A stretch of 10,019 bases of DNA, from contig JANXAA010000048.1 of NCBI GenBank assembly GCA_025061865.1, forward strand, positions 1-10,019, in the 5' to 3' direction. This document shows positions 1 to 6,317 of this stretch, one piece after another. The number at the start of each line of letters is the position of its first letter. Within the stretch, counting starts at the first letter, position 1. The position numbers were made by a program, and so were the translations under genes. The notes under the pieces were generated by a model, which worked only from the letters and a program-made list of their open reading frames with translations, was not told the origin of the DNA and searched no databases. Origin of the DNA: Acidobacteriota bacterium (GTDB taxonomy: Bacteria; Acidobacteriota; HRBIN11).

Positions 1-50
1 CGTCTCGTTGCGACCGGACGGCAAGCTTCCCGCCTGCTTCCGACGAGACG
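1..50. repeat. Imperfect inverted repeat downstream of ilvN
   Basis: Arm CGTCTCGTTG at 1-10 is complementary in 9 of 10 positions to CGACGAGACG at 41-50, with a 30-nt spacer. It begins 5 nt past the ilvN stop. There is no T-run on the minus strand after it within the window, and the window edge cuts the context, so a terminator role cannot be judged. It could be a chance match in GC-rich DNA. Confidence 0.3.
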
Positions 51-55
51 GAACT

Positions 56-619
56 TTATCGAGGTCGAGGCACCGGACAGTACTCGTAGGTCTCCTCCAT
101 CGGTTCAAGGGGCGGATGGGAGGGGACCGATCCTCGTACCATGGCGACTCGGCCCGTCCGAACCATCTCGATGATGCCATAGTCTTGCAGAAGCCGGACC
201 AGAGCATCGACCTTGTCTTCGTCACCCGTGACCTCGACGATGACAGAAGTCGGGGCTACGTCGACGATCCGGGCCCGAAAGGCCCGGACGACCTCGGTGA
301 TGTGAGTTCGCCGGTCGGCATCCCACCGGACCTTGATGAGTGCCATCTCTCGAACGAGGGTGTCTTCGTTCGAGACGTCTCGGATGTCCAAGACGTCGAC
401 TAACTTACCCAACTGGTGAACGACCTGCTCGGCGTCGACCTCCCCGTCGACGACCAGGGTCATCCGGAGAAGCCCGGGAGTCTCCGAGCGGCCGACGACC
501 AGGCTCTCGATGTCAAAGCTCCGCTGACGACACCGAGAGACGATGCGATTCAACGCTCCCGGTCGGTCCTCCAACTGGGCGATGACGATATGGCGGCGAC
601 GGCGATGCCTGTCCTTCAT
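56..619 (-). CDS. ilvN: Acetolactate synthase, small regulatory subunit
   Basis: This is the regulatory subunit of acetohydroxyacid synthase, which in known systems binds the IlvB catalytic subunit, raises its activity and mediates valine feedback inhibition in the cytoplasm. The 187-residue product is a usual length for the longer IlvN/IlvH form. Residues about 9-83 form an ACT domain with the family signatures EDRPGALNRIVSRC and SFDIESLVVG; residues about 88-165 match the C-terminal ALS small-subunit domain (VREMALIKVRWD, then a second alpha/beta module). The ATG start overlaps the ilvB stop as ATGA, and GGAGG lies 7 nt upstream inside the last ilvB codons, so translational coupling is likely. 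The basic N-terminus (MKDRHRRRRH) is slightly unusual. The stop is TAA at 56-58. Family identity is clear; valine sensitivity is not testable by reading. Confidence 0.95.
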   Translation of the reverse strand: MKDRHRRRRHIVIAQLEDRPGALNRIVSRCRQRSFDIESLVVGRSETPGLLRMTLVVDGEVDAEQVVHQLGKLVDVLDIRDVSNEDTLVREMALIKVRWDADRRTHITEVVRAFRARIVDVAPTSVIVEVTGDEDKVDALVRLLQDYGIIEMVRTGRVAMVRGSVPSHPPLEPMEETYEYCPVPRPR

Positions 620-2343
620 GACTCGACCTCCACGGCGGATGGTTTGGGAGCCAGAGCCTTGTATTCCTCGGGCAGGCCGATAGTCTCCTGGAGCGATGCC
701 CCGGGCGGCACCATGGGGTAACAGTTCTCGTCCTGCTTAACCCGAAAGTCGATAAGGACCGGGCCCGTATGGCGGAGGGCTCGATCGATGACCGCCGGAA
801 CGTCTTCCCGCCGAACAGCCCGGAGGCCCAAGATGCCGTAAGCCTCGGCCAGCCGGACGAAGTCCGGGTTCCGAAGTCGGCTGGCGACCAGGTTCCCCCG
901 ATAGAAGAGTTGCTGCCACTGGCGGACCATTCCGTGATGACCGTTGTCGATGATGGCGAATTTAATGGGCAAACCGTTTTCGGCTACGGTCGCCAGTTCC
1001 TGACAGGTCATTTGAAAGCCCCCGTCCCCGCAGATGGCCCACACGAGGTCTCGGGGTCGAGCGACTTGAACGCCGATGGCGCCTGGGACCTCGTAGCCCA
1101 TCGTCCCGAGGCCCCCCGACGTGATGAACGAGTTGGGATGACGGCCCCGGAAGAACTGAGCGGCCCACATTTGGTGCTGGCCCACACCGGTCACGAAGTA
1201 GGCGTCCCCGTCGGTCATCTCGTAAATCTTCTGGATGACGTACTGGGGTCGGACCGTCTCGGGTTCGTCGGGGTAGGCCAGCGAGGGGTGCTCCCGCTTG
1301 AGGGCCTCCAGACGGTCGAACCATGCCGGTCGTTCTTTATACCGAACCTCCCGGTTCAACCACTGGAGACACACGCGAGCGTCACCCAGCAAGGTGACAG
1401 TCGGCCGGACGTTTTTACCGACCTCTGCGGGGTCGACCTCGATGTGGATGACCCGGGCCCGGGGCGCGAAGTCTTTCAGCCGGCCCGTTACTCGGTCATC
1501 GAACCGCATCCCGACGGCGATGAGGAGATCGGCCTCCGAGATAGCCAAGTTGTTCCAGTGCATTCCATGCATGCCCGGCATCCCGAGGTACAAGGGATGG
1601 TCAGGTGGAAAGCTACTAATTCCCAGGAGGGTCGTGATGACTGGGACGTTCGCCCGCTCGGCCAACTCCCGAAGCTCGTCGTACGCTTGAGCGATGATGA
1701 CGCCGTGGCCCGCCAAGATCAGGGGACGCTCGGATTCGGCGATAAGCCGGGCGGCTTGCTCGACGGCCCGGGCGTCTGGCTCGACGGGCGGGCGGTAGCC
1801 CCGCGGACGGGCGTCCTCCGGCCATTCGAACTCGGCCCGTTCCTGCTGGACGTCCCTGGGGATATCTATGAGGACGGGGCCGGGCCGACCCGCCCGGGCG
1901 ATGAAGAAGGCCTCCCGCAGGGTCCTCGGGATGGCCCGGACGTCCCGGACGAGGTAGTTATGCTTGGTGATAGGGATCGTGATACCCGTGATGTCGGCTT
2001 CCTGGAAGCCATCCCGCCCGATGAGACCCCGGACGACCGAGCCCGTGATAGCGACGACAGGGACTGAATCCATCCAGGCATTGGCGATACCCGTCACCAG
2101 GTTCGTGGCGCCCGGCCCCGAGGTAGCGAAACACACGCCGACTCGGCCCGTCACCCGGGCATAGGCATCGGCTGCTAAGGCCGCCGCCTGCTCGTGCCGG
2201 ACCAGGTAGTGCCGAATCCGGGGAAAGTAGCGGGGAAGCATGTCGTACAGGGGCAGGTTCGAGCCGCCCGGCAGTCCGAAGACGACCTCCACGCCTTCCC
2301 GGATAAGGCACTCCAGGATCATTTCGGCACCCGTCATCTGCAT
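616..2343 (-). CDS. ilvB: Acetolactate synthase, large catalytic subunit
   Basis: This ThDP-dependent enzyme condenses two pyruvates to acetolactate, or pyruvate with 2-oxobutyrate to acetohydroxybutyrate, the first common step of valine/leucine/isoleucine synthesis. From the chosen start it is 575 residues, the normal family length. Visible landmarks are LPGG at 24-27, the catalytic Glu51 in VRHEQ, the SGPGATNLVTGIA block at 75-87, the FAD/central domain about 190-330, and the ThDP-Mg motif from GDGG at 439 to Asn467. Trp476 in MVRQWQ sits where a Trp in E. coli AHAS II favours 2-oxobutyrate. The frame stays open upstream to 2490, but the ATG at 2343 has a strong GGGAGGA site 5 nt before it and begins just where homologous proteins start (MTGAEMILECL); the longer version would run into ilvD. 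It overlaps ilvN by ATGA. Confidence 0.96.
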   Translation of the reverse strand: MQMTGAEMILECLIREGVEVVFGLPGGSNLPLYDMLPRYFPRIRHYLVRHEQAAALAADAYARVTGRVGVCFATSGPGATNLVTGIANAWMDSVPVVAITGSVVRGLIGRDGFQEADITGITIPITKHNYLVRDVRAIPRTLREAFFIARAGRPGPVLIDIPRDVQQERAEFEWPEDARPRGYRPPVEPDARAVEQAARLIAESERPLILAGHGVIIAQAYDELRELAERANVPVITTLLGISSFPPDHPLYLGMPGMHGMHWNNLAISEADLLIAVGMRFDDRVTGRLKDFAPRARVIHIEVDPAEVGKNVRPTVTLLGDARVCLQWLNREVRYKERPAWFDRLEALKREHPSLAYPDEPETVRPQYVIQKIYEMTDGDAYFVTGVGQHQMWAAQFFRGRHPNSFITSGGLGTMGYEVPGAIGVQVARPRDLVWAICGDGGFQMTCQELATVAENGLPIKFAIIDNGHHGMVRQWQQLFYRGNLVASRLRNPDFVRLAEAYGILGLRAVRREDVPAVIDRALRHTGPVLIDFRVKQDENCYPMVPPGASLQETIGLPEEYKALAPKPSAVEVES

Positions 2344-2348
2344 AGCCT

Positions 2349-2355
2349 TCCTCCC
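2349..2355 (-). promoter_or_regulatory. Ribosome binding site that fixes the ilvB start
   Basis: Minus-strand GGGAGGA lies 5 nt before the ATG at 2343. It lies in the 53-nt gap after the ilvD stop (TGA at 2399-2397). It decides against the in-frame upstream codons reaching back to 2490, which have no comparable site and would overlap ilvD. Confidence 0.85.
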
Positions 2356-2396
2356 ATTAGGGTCAGGGGCTACAAATATCCCGACCCCGCCTATTA

Positions 2397-4079
2397 TCAG
2401 TGGCATACGGCCCCCAGGGCCGCCGAAGACACCAGTCGGGCGTACTTGGCCAGGGCGCCCTGCGTATACCGGGGTGGCGGCGGGGTCCAAGCCGCTCGAC
2501 GGGCCGCCATCTCGTCGGGCGACAGCCGGACCTCCAAGCGCCGATTCGGCACGTCGATGCTGACCTCATCGCCGTCCCGGAGGAGGGCAATGGGCCCGCC
2601 GACAGCGGCCTCTGGCGATACATGGCCTACCATGAGACCACGGGTCGCACCCGAGAAACGTCCGTCTGTGATGAGGGCAACTTGCTCGCCCAAACCCTGG
2701 CCGACCAGAGCGGCCGTCACGGCCAACATCTCTCGCATACCAGGGCCTCCCTTCGGACCTTCGTAACGGATGACGACGACATCGCCGGGCCGGATCTCCC
2801 GGCGAGTGATAGCCTGAAAAGCCGCTTCCTCCGAGTCGAAAACCCGGGCTGGCCCCGTGTGAACCAGACGCCGGACGCCAGCCCGCTTGACGACACTCCC
2901 CTCCGGCGCCAGATTGCCCCATAAGACGCAGATCGTCCCCGTCGGGGCGATAGGATCCTCCAGCGTTCGGAGGACGTCCTGGGGCCGGTCGTCGAAGACA
3001 CAGGCGGCCAGGTTCTCCCGGACGGTCCGGCCCGTAACTGTTAGGCAGTCCCCGTCCAGCAGACCTGCGTCCAGCAAGACCCTCATCAGACGGGGAACCC
3101 CGCCGACCCGATCCAAGTCGACCATGACGTAACGACCGCCGGGCCGCAAGTCGGCGATGTGGGGAGTGCACCGGCTGATGCGGTCGAAGTCTTCTAAAGA
3201 CAGCTCGACACCCGCTTCTCGGGCGATGGCCAGTAGATGGAGGACGGCGTTGGTCGAACCCCCGATGGCCGCATCGACCGTAATAGCATTTAAAAAGGCT
3301 GACCGGGTTAGGATGTCCCGAGGCCGGAGTTCCATCTCAAGTAGTCGTAAGACGGCCTCGCCGCTCTGGCGAGCCACGTCATCCCGGCGGGGGTCCGGCG
3401 CTGGCGGGGTGGCGCTCCCCGGCAAGGCCAAGCCCAGGGCCTCCATAAGGACGGCCATCGTGTTGGCCGTGTACATGCCCGCACAGGAGCCCTCTGTCGG
3501 ACAAGCGGCGCACTCCAGCTCGTAAAGGTCAGCCTCACTGAGCTGGCCGGCGGCGTACGCCCCGACGGCTTCAAAGACGTCCTGAATCGTCACGTCCCGA
3601 CCCCGGAAATGACCGGGGAGAATCGTGCCGCCGTATACGAAGACCGATGGGACGTTCAACCGGGCCATGGCCATGGCCATCCCGGGCAGACTCTTGTCAC
3701 AACCAGCGATTCCGACCAGGGCATCGTACTGATGCGCATGGACCATCAGTTCCACGCTGTCAGCGATGATTTCCCGGCTGACCAAAGAAGCTTTCATCCC
3801 CTCATGGCCCATAGCGATGGCGTCTGAGACGGCGATCGTCCCAAATATCCGAGGCGTCCCGCCAGCGGCTCGGACACCTGCCTGGACGGCCCGAGCGAGA
3901 CGGTCCAGGTGTACGTTACAGGGCGTCGCCTCGTTCCAAGACGTGGCAATAGCGACGAAGGGCCGGTCGATGTCCGCGTCGGTCAGGCCCATCGCCCGGT
4001 ACATCGCCCGGTGCGGTGCCCACTGGGGACCCCGCTTCACGGCGTCGCTTCGATAACGGCGATGCGAAGTGTCTCTCAT
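2397..4079 (-). CDS. ilvD: Dihydroxy-acid dehydratase
   Basis: This enzyme dehydrates 2,3-dihydroxy-isovalerate and 2,3-dihydroxy-3-methylvalerate to the 2-oxo acids, the third common step of branched-chain amino acid synthesis. The 560-residue product is full length for the family. Three conserved cysteines are in place as iron-sulfur ligands: Cys54 (ATPCNVH), Cys127 (GIAGCDKS) and Cys199 (PTEGSCAGMYTANTM). Asp128-Lys129 match the Mg-binding Asp and the carbamylated Lys known from characterised DHADs. The three-cysteine layout fits the [2Fe-2S] type, an inference from family knowledge. The C-terminal block GRFSGATRGLMVGHVSPEA is present. The ATG has a strong GGGGAGG site 6 nt upstream. It is the first large gene of the ilvD-ilvB-ilvN set and sits behind a long leader with a predicted attenuator (4080-4697). 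Confidence 0.97.
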   Translation of the reverse strand: MRDTSHRRYRSDAVKRGPQWAPHRAMYRAMGLTDADIDRPFVAIATSWNEATPCNVHLDRLARAVQAGVRAAGGTPRIFGTIAVSDAIAMGHEGMKASLVSREIIADSVELMVHAHQYDALVGIAGCDKSLPGMAMAMARLNVPSVFVYGGTILPGHFRGRDVTIQDVFEAVGAYAAGQLSEADLYELECAACPTEGSCAGMYTANTMAVLMEALGLALPGSATPPAPDPRRDDVARQSGEAVLRLLEMELRPRDILTRSAFLNAITVDAAIGGSTNAVLHLLAIAREAGVELSLEDFDRISRCTPHIADLRPGGRYVMVDLDRVGGVPRLMRVLLDAGLLDGDCLTVTGRTVRENLAACVFDDRPQDVLRTLEDPIAPTGTICVLWGNLAPEGSVVKRAGVRRLVHTGPARVFDSEEAAFQAITRREIRPGDVVVIRYEGPKGGPGMREMLAVTAALVGQGLGEQVALITDGRFSGATRGLMVGHVSPEAAVGGPIALLRDGDEVSIDVPNRRLEVRLSPDEMAARRAAWTPPPPRYTQGALAKYARLVSSAALGAVCH

Positions 4080-4085
4080 CCCATG

Positions 4086-4092
4086 CCTCCCC
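4086..4092 (-). promoter_or_regulatory. ilvD ribosome binding site
   Basis: Minus-strand GGGGAGG lies 6 nt before the ATG at 4079. A second ATG lies 5 nt upstream of the true one but is out of frame. The GGGG part could alternatively pair with the CCCC of the adjacent hairpin arm at 4114-4117 or 4105-4108 equivalents, so access to this site may depend on leader folding; that is inference. Confidence 0.8.
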
Positions 4093-4098
4093 TATCAG

Positions 4099-4123
4099 GT
4101 GCCGGGGCCCAAGCCCCGGGCAC
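4099..4123 (-). promoter_or_regulatory. GC-rich hairpin just upstream of the ilvD ribosome binding site
   Basis: On the plus strand GTGCCGGGGC (4099-4108) and GCCCCGGGCAC (4113-4123) form a 10-bp stem with one bulged base and a 4-nt loop. In the transcript it ends 6 nt before the GGGGAGG of ilvD. No U-tract follows on the minus strand, so a classical intrinsic terminator is unlikely. Position and strength suggest a role in controlling ilvD translation or in protecting the RNA, which is inference. Confidence 0.6.
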
Positions 4124-4381
4124 GGGTCCGGTAGCGGAGAGCCTGGGTCGTCAAAGATTGGGAAGTCCTACAGAACCTACGAATTTACAAGCCCTATGAC
4201 GGCGTGCATTGCGTCCGATCGCCACTTATCACGACTTCACGGGGCTTGCGAAGGACCTCAGGTCGAGTCAGACCAAACGCCCCGCGGCTTACCGGGCAAA
4301 CATAGTCGGAAGTCAAGTCATAGCCTGGGCTTCACTATCTCTCGCTTTCGCCGCCGGCCTGGAAGGGCATAGCCTCGGACT

Positions 4382-4443
4382 CTCGGACCCTAGGTTCTTT
4401 GCCCTCTACCCAAGGACCTACACCCGCCCCTTAGCCGTCCGAG
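4382..4443 (-). promoter_or_regulatory. Compound stem-loop with a competing arm in the ilv leader
   Basis: Plus-strand CTCGGAC at 4382-4388 pairs with GTCCGAG at 4437-4443. Nested inside, TAGGTTCTT (4391-4399) pairs with AAGGACCTA (4412-4420) except for one mismatch. A second CTCGGAC copy at 4374-4380 could take the outer arm instead, giving two mutually exclusive folds. Alternative pairings are what leader regulators use, but seven-base arms can arise by chance. Confidence 0.4.
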
Positions 4444-4520
4444 TGCAATTCGACCTCGTGAGGATTAGAAACGAGAGGGACCCAAACGAAATAGGATGTG
4501 GTGATGATTGAGTGTGTGGC

Positions 4521-4544
4521 TCTCCCCCTACCCCCAGGGGGAGA
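4521..4544 (-). promoter_or_regulatory. Hairpin overlapping the stop of the ilv leader frame
   Basis: Plus-strand TCTCCCCCT (4521-4529) and AGGGGGAGA (4536-4544) form a perfect 9-bp stem with a 6-nt loop. In the transcript the stem includes the last Ile, Ser, Pro, Trp and Gly codons and the TAG stop, so a ribosome finishing the frame would disrupt it while one stalled earlier on the Leu/Ile run would affect it differently. No U-run follows, so it is not a standard intrinsic terminator. Confidence 0.55.
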
Positions 4545-4665
4545 TCAGCAGCAGAGACAGCTGAAGCAGGGAGAGGACAGGTAGTATGACGACGCCCTTC
4601 TGCCCTACAGGCATGACTCCCGGCGGCCGAAGGACCGACCCCGTCGTCCACGGATGGCTAGTCAT
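4528..4665 (-). CDS. Putative ilv leader peptide (attenuator)
   Basis: This 45-codon frame lies between the predicted promoter and ilvD, and its ATG is about 31 nt from the expected transcript start. Residues 25-41 read VVILPVLSLLQLSLLLI: 13 of 17 are Val, Ile or Leu, the products of the downstream pathway. It then ends ISPWG and TAG inside a 9-bp hairpin. E. coli IlvL has a comparable run (VVISVVVIII) followed by PP. The ATG at 4665 directly follows an in-frame TAA; AGGGTGG, a modest Shine-Dalgarno match, lies 8 nt upstream. An internal ATG at 4614 would give 28 codons but has GGGAG only 2 nt away. The expected role is sensing charged branched-chain tRNAs by ribosome stalling. A hydrophobic small membrane peptide or a chance frame is the alternative. 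Confidence 0.62.
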   Translation of the reverse strand: MTSHPWTTGSVLRPPGVMPVGQKGVVILPVLSLLQLSLLLISPWG

Positions 4666-4702
4666 TTACTTGTCCACCCTATGCGGGGGAATTCAACCTC
4701 AA

Positions 4703-4730
4703 ATTATACGCCACTTCCCCACTAAGTCAA
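4703..4730 (-). promoter_or_regulatory. Sigma70-type promoter for the ilv leader and operon
   Basis: On the minus strand TTGACT (4730-4725), a 16-nt spacer and a perfect TATAAT (4708-4703) are followed by an AT-rich stretch. It sits in the longest gene-free gap and faces ilvD. Transcription should begin near 4697. It is the best promoter match I found in the window; a similar TTGACT at 4316-4311 has no matching -10 box. Confidence 0.82.
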
Positions 4731-4767
4731 GTCTGGGTAATTTTCAGGGGATGGGTAGGTCGGCGGA

Positions 4768-4789
4768 AGAAGATGGGCAATAGGTCAAA
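4768..4789 (-). repeat. Degenerate dispersed repeat, copy A
   Basis: The minus-strand 22-mer here, ending in CCCATCTTCT, aligns with the plus-strand 23-mer at 6229-6251, ending in CCCTATCTTCT, with about 18 of 23 positions equal. In one frame both read LLPIF. The copies lie in gene-free DNA in opposite orientation. Function is unknown. Confidence 0.35.
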
Positions 4790-4863
4790 GCCTGAATCAT
4801 TCCGGCGGCTGTCCATGCGCAGACACCGTCTCACCAATCTGTGACATCCCATCCGGACACGGT

Positions 4864-4880
4864 CGGTAATAGGCGGTAAT
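4864..4880. repeat. Direct repeat CGGTAAT with 10-bp spacing
   Basis: CGGTAAT occurs at 4864-4870 and again at 4874-4880, exactly one helical turn apart and about 135 bp upstream of the predicted ilv -35 box. Direct repeats on one face of DNA can bind a regulator, but two 7-mers are weak evidence. Confidence 0.25.
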
Positions 4881-4941
4881 CGAACAGCGGCACGTCTGGG
4901 ACTTTGTGAAGTCACTCTGGGGTCTCATCCCTATCTGTCGA

Positions 4942-4963
4942 CCTGCCCACTTGCCTATTTGCC
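4942..4963 (-). repeat. Dispersed repeat at the end of the ATP-grasp gene
   Basis: The minus-strand 22-mer GGCAAATAGGCAAGTGGGCA plus GG matches the plus-strand sequence at 9879-9900 in 19 of 22 positions. It covers the TAG stop of the ATP-grasp gene, so the last codons may derive from the repeat. It belongs to a low-complexity family built from GGCARATAGGCAAGT-like words. Confidence 0.5.
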
Positions 4964-6088
4964 TGAAACCCGAGAACGGATCCAGCGGGCTCGCCTTCGG
5001 AGGCGGTGCAGGCACGCCGCCGGGGACGGGCCGACCGCCCGCAGGGTACAAATCGGACGACCCTGGGAGATGCGCTCGCCCGGGTGGGGTACGTCTCGAG
5101 TCTCCCATCGGAGCCAGCTGCTTGTATCGCCGACCGTGACGTCTTCGGTGGCATAGAGGACTGCTTTACCGGCCGCCGGGACGCGCCGCTCGGCTTGCCA
5201 GAGGTCGAAGGTCGGCAGGTCTCCCGCGAAGGCCCGCACGTGGAAGTCGAAAGTCTGGTACCCGTAGACCATCTCTAAGGGCTCCAGCGAAGCGGGCGGC
5301 CGGGGATTCACCTCGATCGTCCAGAGGCGACCCTCCGACCACACGAAGTCGACGCCGTTGAGCCCCCGAAGTCCAAAGGCTTCGGTCAGGACCTTGGCCA
5401 CGGCCTGGGCTTCGTCGATGAGGGCCGTCAGCTCGGCAGGCGCTAAGCGGGGCGGGACGAGGTTCCCGCAGTACCGGAAGTCCCGAGCCCCGAAAGCTCG
5501 TCGACCGACGAGTTGTTCGGTCACGCCGAGCAAGACGGCCCGGCGGCCGTCGGCGACGAAGACGGCCGAGCCGACCATGCCGGGACGGTACTCCTGCAGG
5601 ATCATCCCCGCCGGGACGGTCCCGCCTGACCAGACCCGGACGGCATGGCCGCCGCCACTCCGTAGGGGCTTGAGGAGCCATCGGCGCCCTGGGTCTGGTC
5701 GATGCCCAGGACCTGCGGGCAGCGTTTCGGGAAAGAGTCGGCCGGCTGACCGTAGGACGTGGCCGAGACGGAATGGGTCCCGCACCTTCCGAAGGGTCGC
5801 CGGTGAGTTTCCCAGGAGACGCCGCCCCTGAGCCAAACGGGCGACCAAAGCCGGATGGTTCTCGAAGCTGGCGCCGTATACGACGGCCGAGTGATTTAAC
5901 GTGGTGGCCAGGCGGACCAGGACCCTGGGGTCGTAAGGCTGGCCCGCGAAGTCCCGACGGAGCGACAAGCCTGGGCATAAGGCCCGCAGGTCGGCATCGC
6001 CGAAATAGTCCAGAGCAAATACGTCATACCCCGCCCGGACGGCCAGCTCAGCCAACAAACGGACGCTGTAACCGACGAGGAGAATCAT
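4955..6088 (-). CDS. ATP-grasp ligase of the H4MPT gene cluster
   Basis: This is a predicted ATP-dependent carboxylate-amine ligase of the ATP-grasp superfamily, resembling the COG2232/Orf17-type protein found in bacterial H4MPT clusters, where it is thought to act in cofactor synthesis; its exact substrate is not established to my knowledge. From the chosen ATG it has 377 residues: an N-terminal Rossmann-like part (MILLVGYSVRLLAELA), the ATP-binding Lys140 in WLLKPLRSGGGHAV with a glycine-rich loop, the hinge QEY at 165-167, and the metal-binding Glu259/Asn261 in TIEVNPRP. A C-terminal extension (about 300-377) follows. The frame is open upstream to a GTG at 6178, but residues added there lack family character and the beta strand starts at the ATG at 6088. 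No clear Shine-Dalgarno site precedes it, so the start is less certain than the family. Confidence 0.83.
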   Translation of the reverse strand: MILLVGYSVRLLAELAVRAGYDVFALDYFGDADLRALCPGLSLRRDFAGQPYDPRVLVRLATTLNHSAVVYGASFENHPALVARLAQGRRLLGNSPATLRKVRDPFRLGHVLRSAGRLFPETLPAGPGHRPDPGRRWLLKPLRSGGGHAVRVWSGGTVPAGMILQEYRPGMVGSAVFVADGRRAVLLGVTEQLVGRRAFGARDFRYCGNLVPPRLAPAELTALIDEAQAVAKVLTEAFGLRGLNGVDFVWSEGRLWTIEVNPRPPASLEPLEMVYGYQTFDFHVRAFAGDLPTFDLWQAERRVPAAGKAVLYATEDVTVGDTSSWLRWETRDVPHPGERISQGRPICTLRAVGPSPAACLHRLRRRARWIRSRVSGK

Positions 6089-6228
6089 AAGCAGTTCGGC
6101 AGGTAGGATGAGACCCCGAAGCCGCGCGTCGCCATCCGGTTCCTGTTCATCACCGACGGCGCCCGGACGGAACGTCACGGCCCAGCGAAGCGGCGTCCGA
6201 GCGTGGGCGGCCGCCGGGAGGACTTTGG

Positions 6229-6251
6229 TTTCAACCTACTCCCTATCTTCT
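6229..6251 (+). repeat. Degenerate dispersed repeat, copy B
   Basis: This is the partner of the copy at 4768-4789. It lies in the 229-nt gap between the DUF1464 and ATP-grasp genes; the rest of that gap (6089-6317) shows no convincing gene, promoter or terminator. Further to the right, 6285-6317 loosely resembles the repeat at 4932-4963. Confidence 0.35.
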
Positions 6252-6317
6252 CTGAGCAAAGCTACCTGCATCCACCGGATTTCTCGATCGGCCGACCAGC
6301 CCACCGGATTACCTACC

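Larger units (their letters stand above)
4080..4697 (-). promoter_or_regulatory. Long 5' leader of the ilvDBN transcript
   Basis: This is the expected untranslated region from about 7 nt past the -10 box to the ilvD start, roughly 615 nt. It holds in order a short leader frame rich in Val/Ile/Leu codons (4665-4528), a 9-bp hairpin over its stop (4544-4521), a compound stem-loop (4443-4382), about 260 nt with no clear feature, a GC-rich hairpin (4123-4099) and the ilvD ribosome binding site. I see no tRNA, no complete T-box motif, and no U-run typical of an intrinsic terminator. Its extent depends on the predicted promoter being the real one. Confidence 0.6.

Noticed and set aside
769..2067. 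Plus-strand open frame of 432 codons antisense to ilvB
   Set aside because: It is a shadow of a GC-rich gene: the opposite strand carries complete ilvB motifs, and the antisense product matches no family I know.
2344..2490. N-terminal extension of ilvB by 49 codons
   Set aside because: It would overlap the end of ilvD, lacks family character, and the ATG at 2343 has a strong ribosome site at proper spacing.
4295..4316. Second TTGACT on the minus strand within the ilv leader as a promoter
   Set aside because: No acceptable -10 box lies 15-19 nt downstream, where the sequence is GC-rich.
4209..4511. Plus-strand frame of 100 codons with a fairly protein-like composition, antisense to the ilv leader
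   Set aside because: It needs a TTG start, has no Shine-Dalgarno site, no recognisable family, and lies opposite the predicted leader in a window where all accepted genes are on the minus strand. It would be revived by homologues or by ribosome profiling.
4418..4651. Minus-strand frame of 77 codons overlapping the leader peptide in another frame
   Set aside because: Low-complexity composition, no family resemblance, and the competing frame has the pathway-specific Val/Ile/Leu run and a better position after the promoter.
4666..4690. T-box-like AGGGTGG on the minus strand after the ilv promoter
   Set aside because: The rest of the T-box antiterminator motif (ACCGCG) is missing and it lies upstream of the leader frame, where it serves better as a ribosome site.
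6089..6150. 21-codon minus-strand frame overlapping the ATP-grasp start by ATGA
   Set aside because: Too short, no ribosome site, no recognisable content; the overlap is likely chance.
6089..6178. N-terminal extension of the ATP-grasp gene to a GTG at 6178
   Set aside because: The extra residues are polar and unlike the family; the first Rossmann strand begins at the ATG at 6088. The weak ribosome site leaves some doubt.
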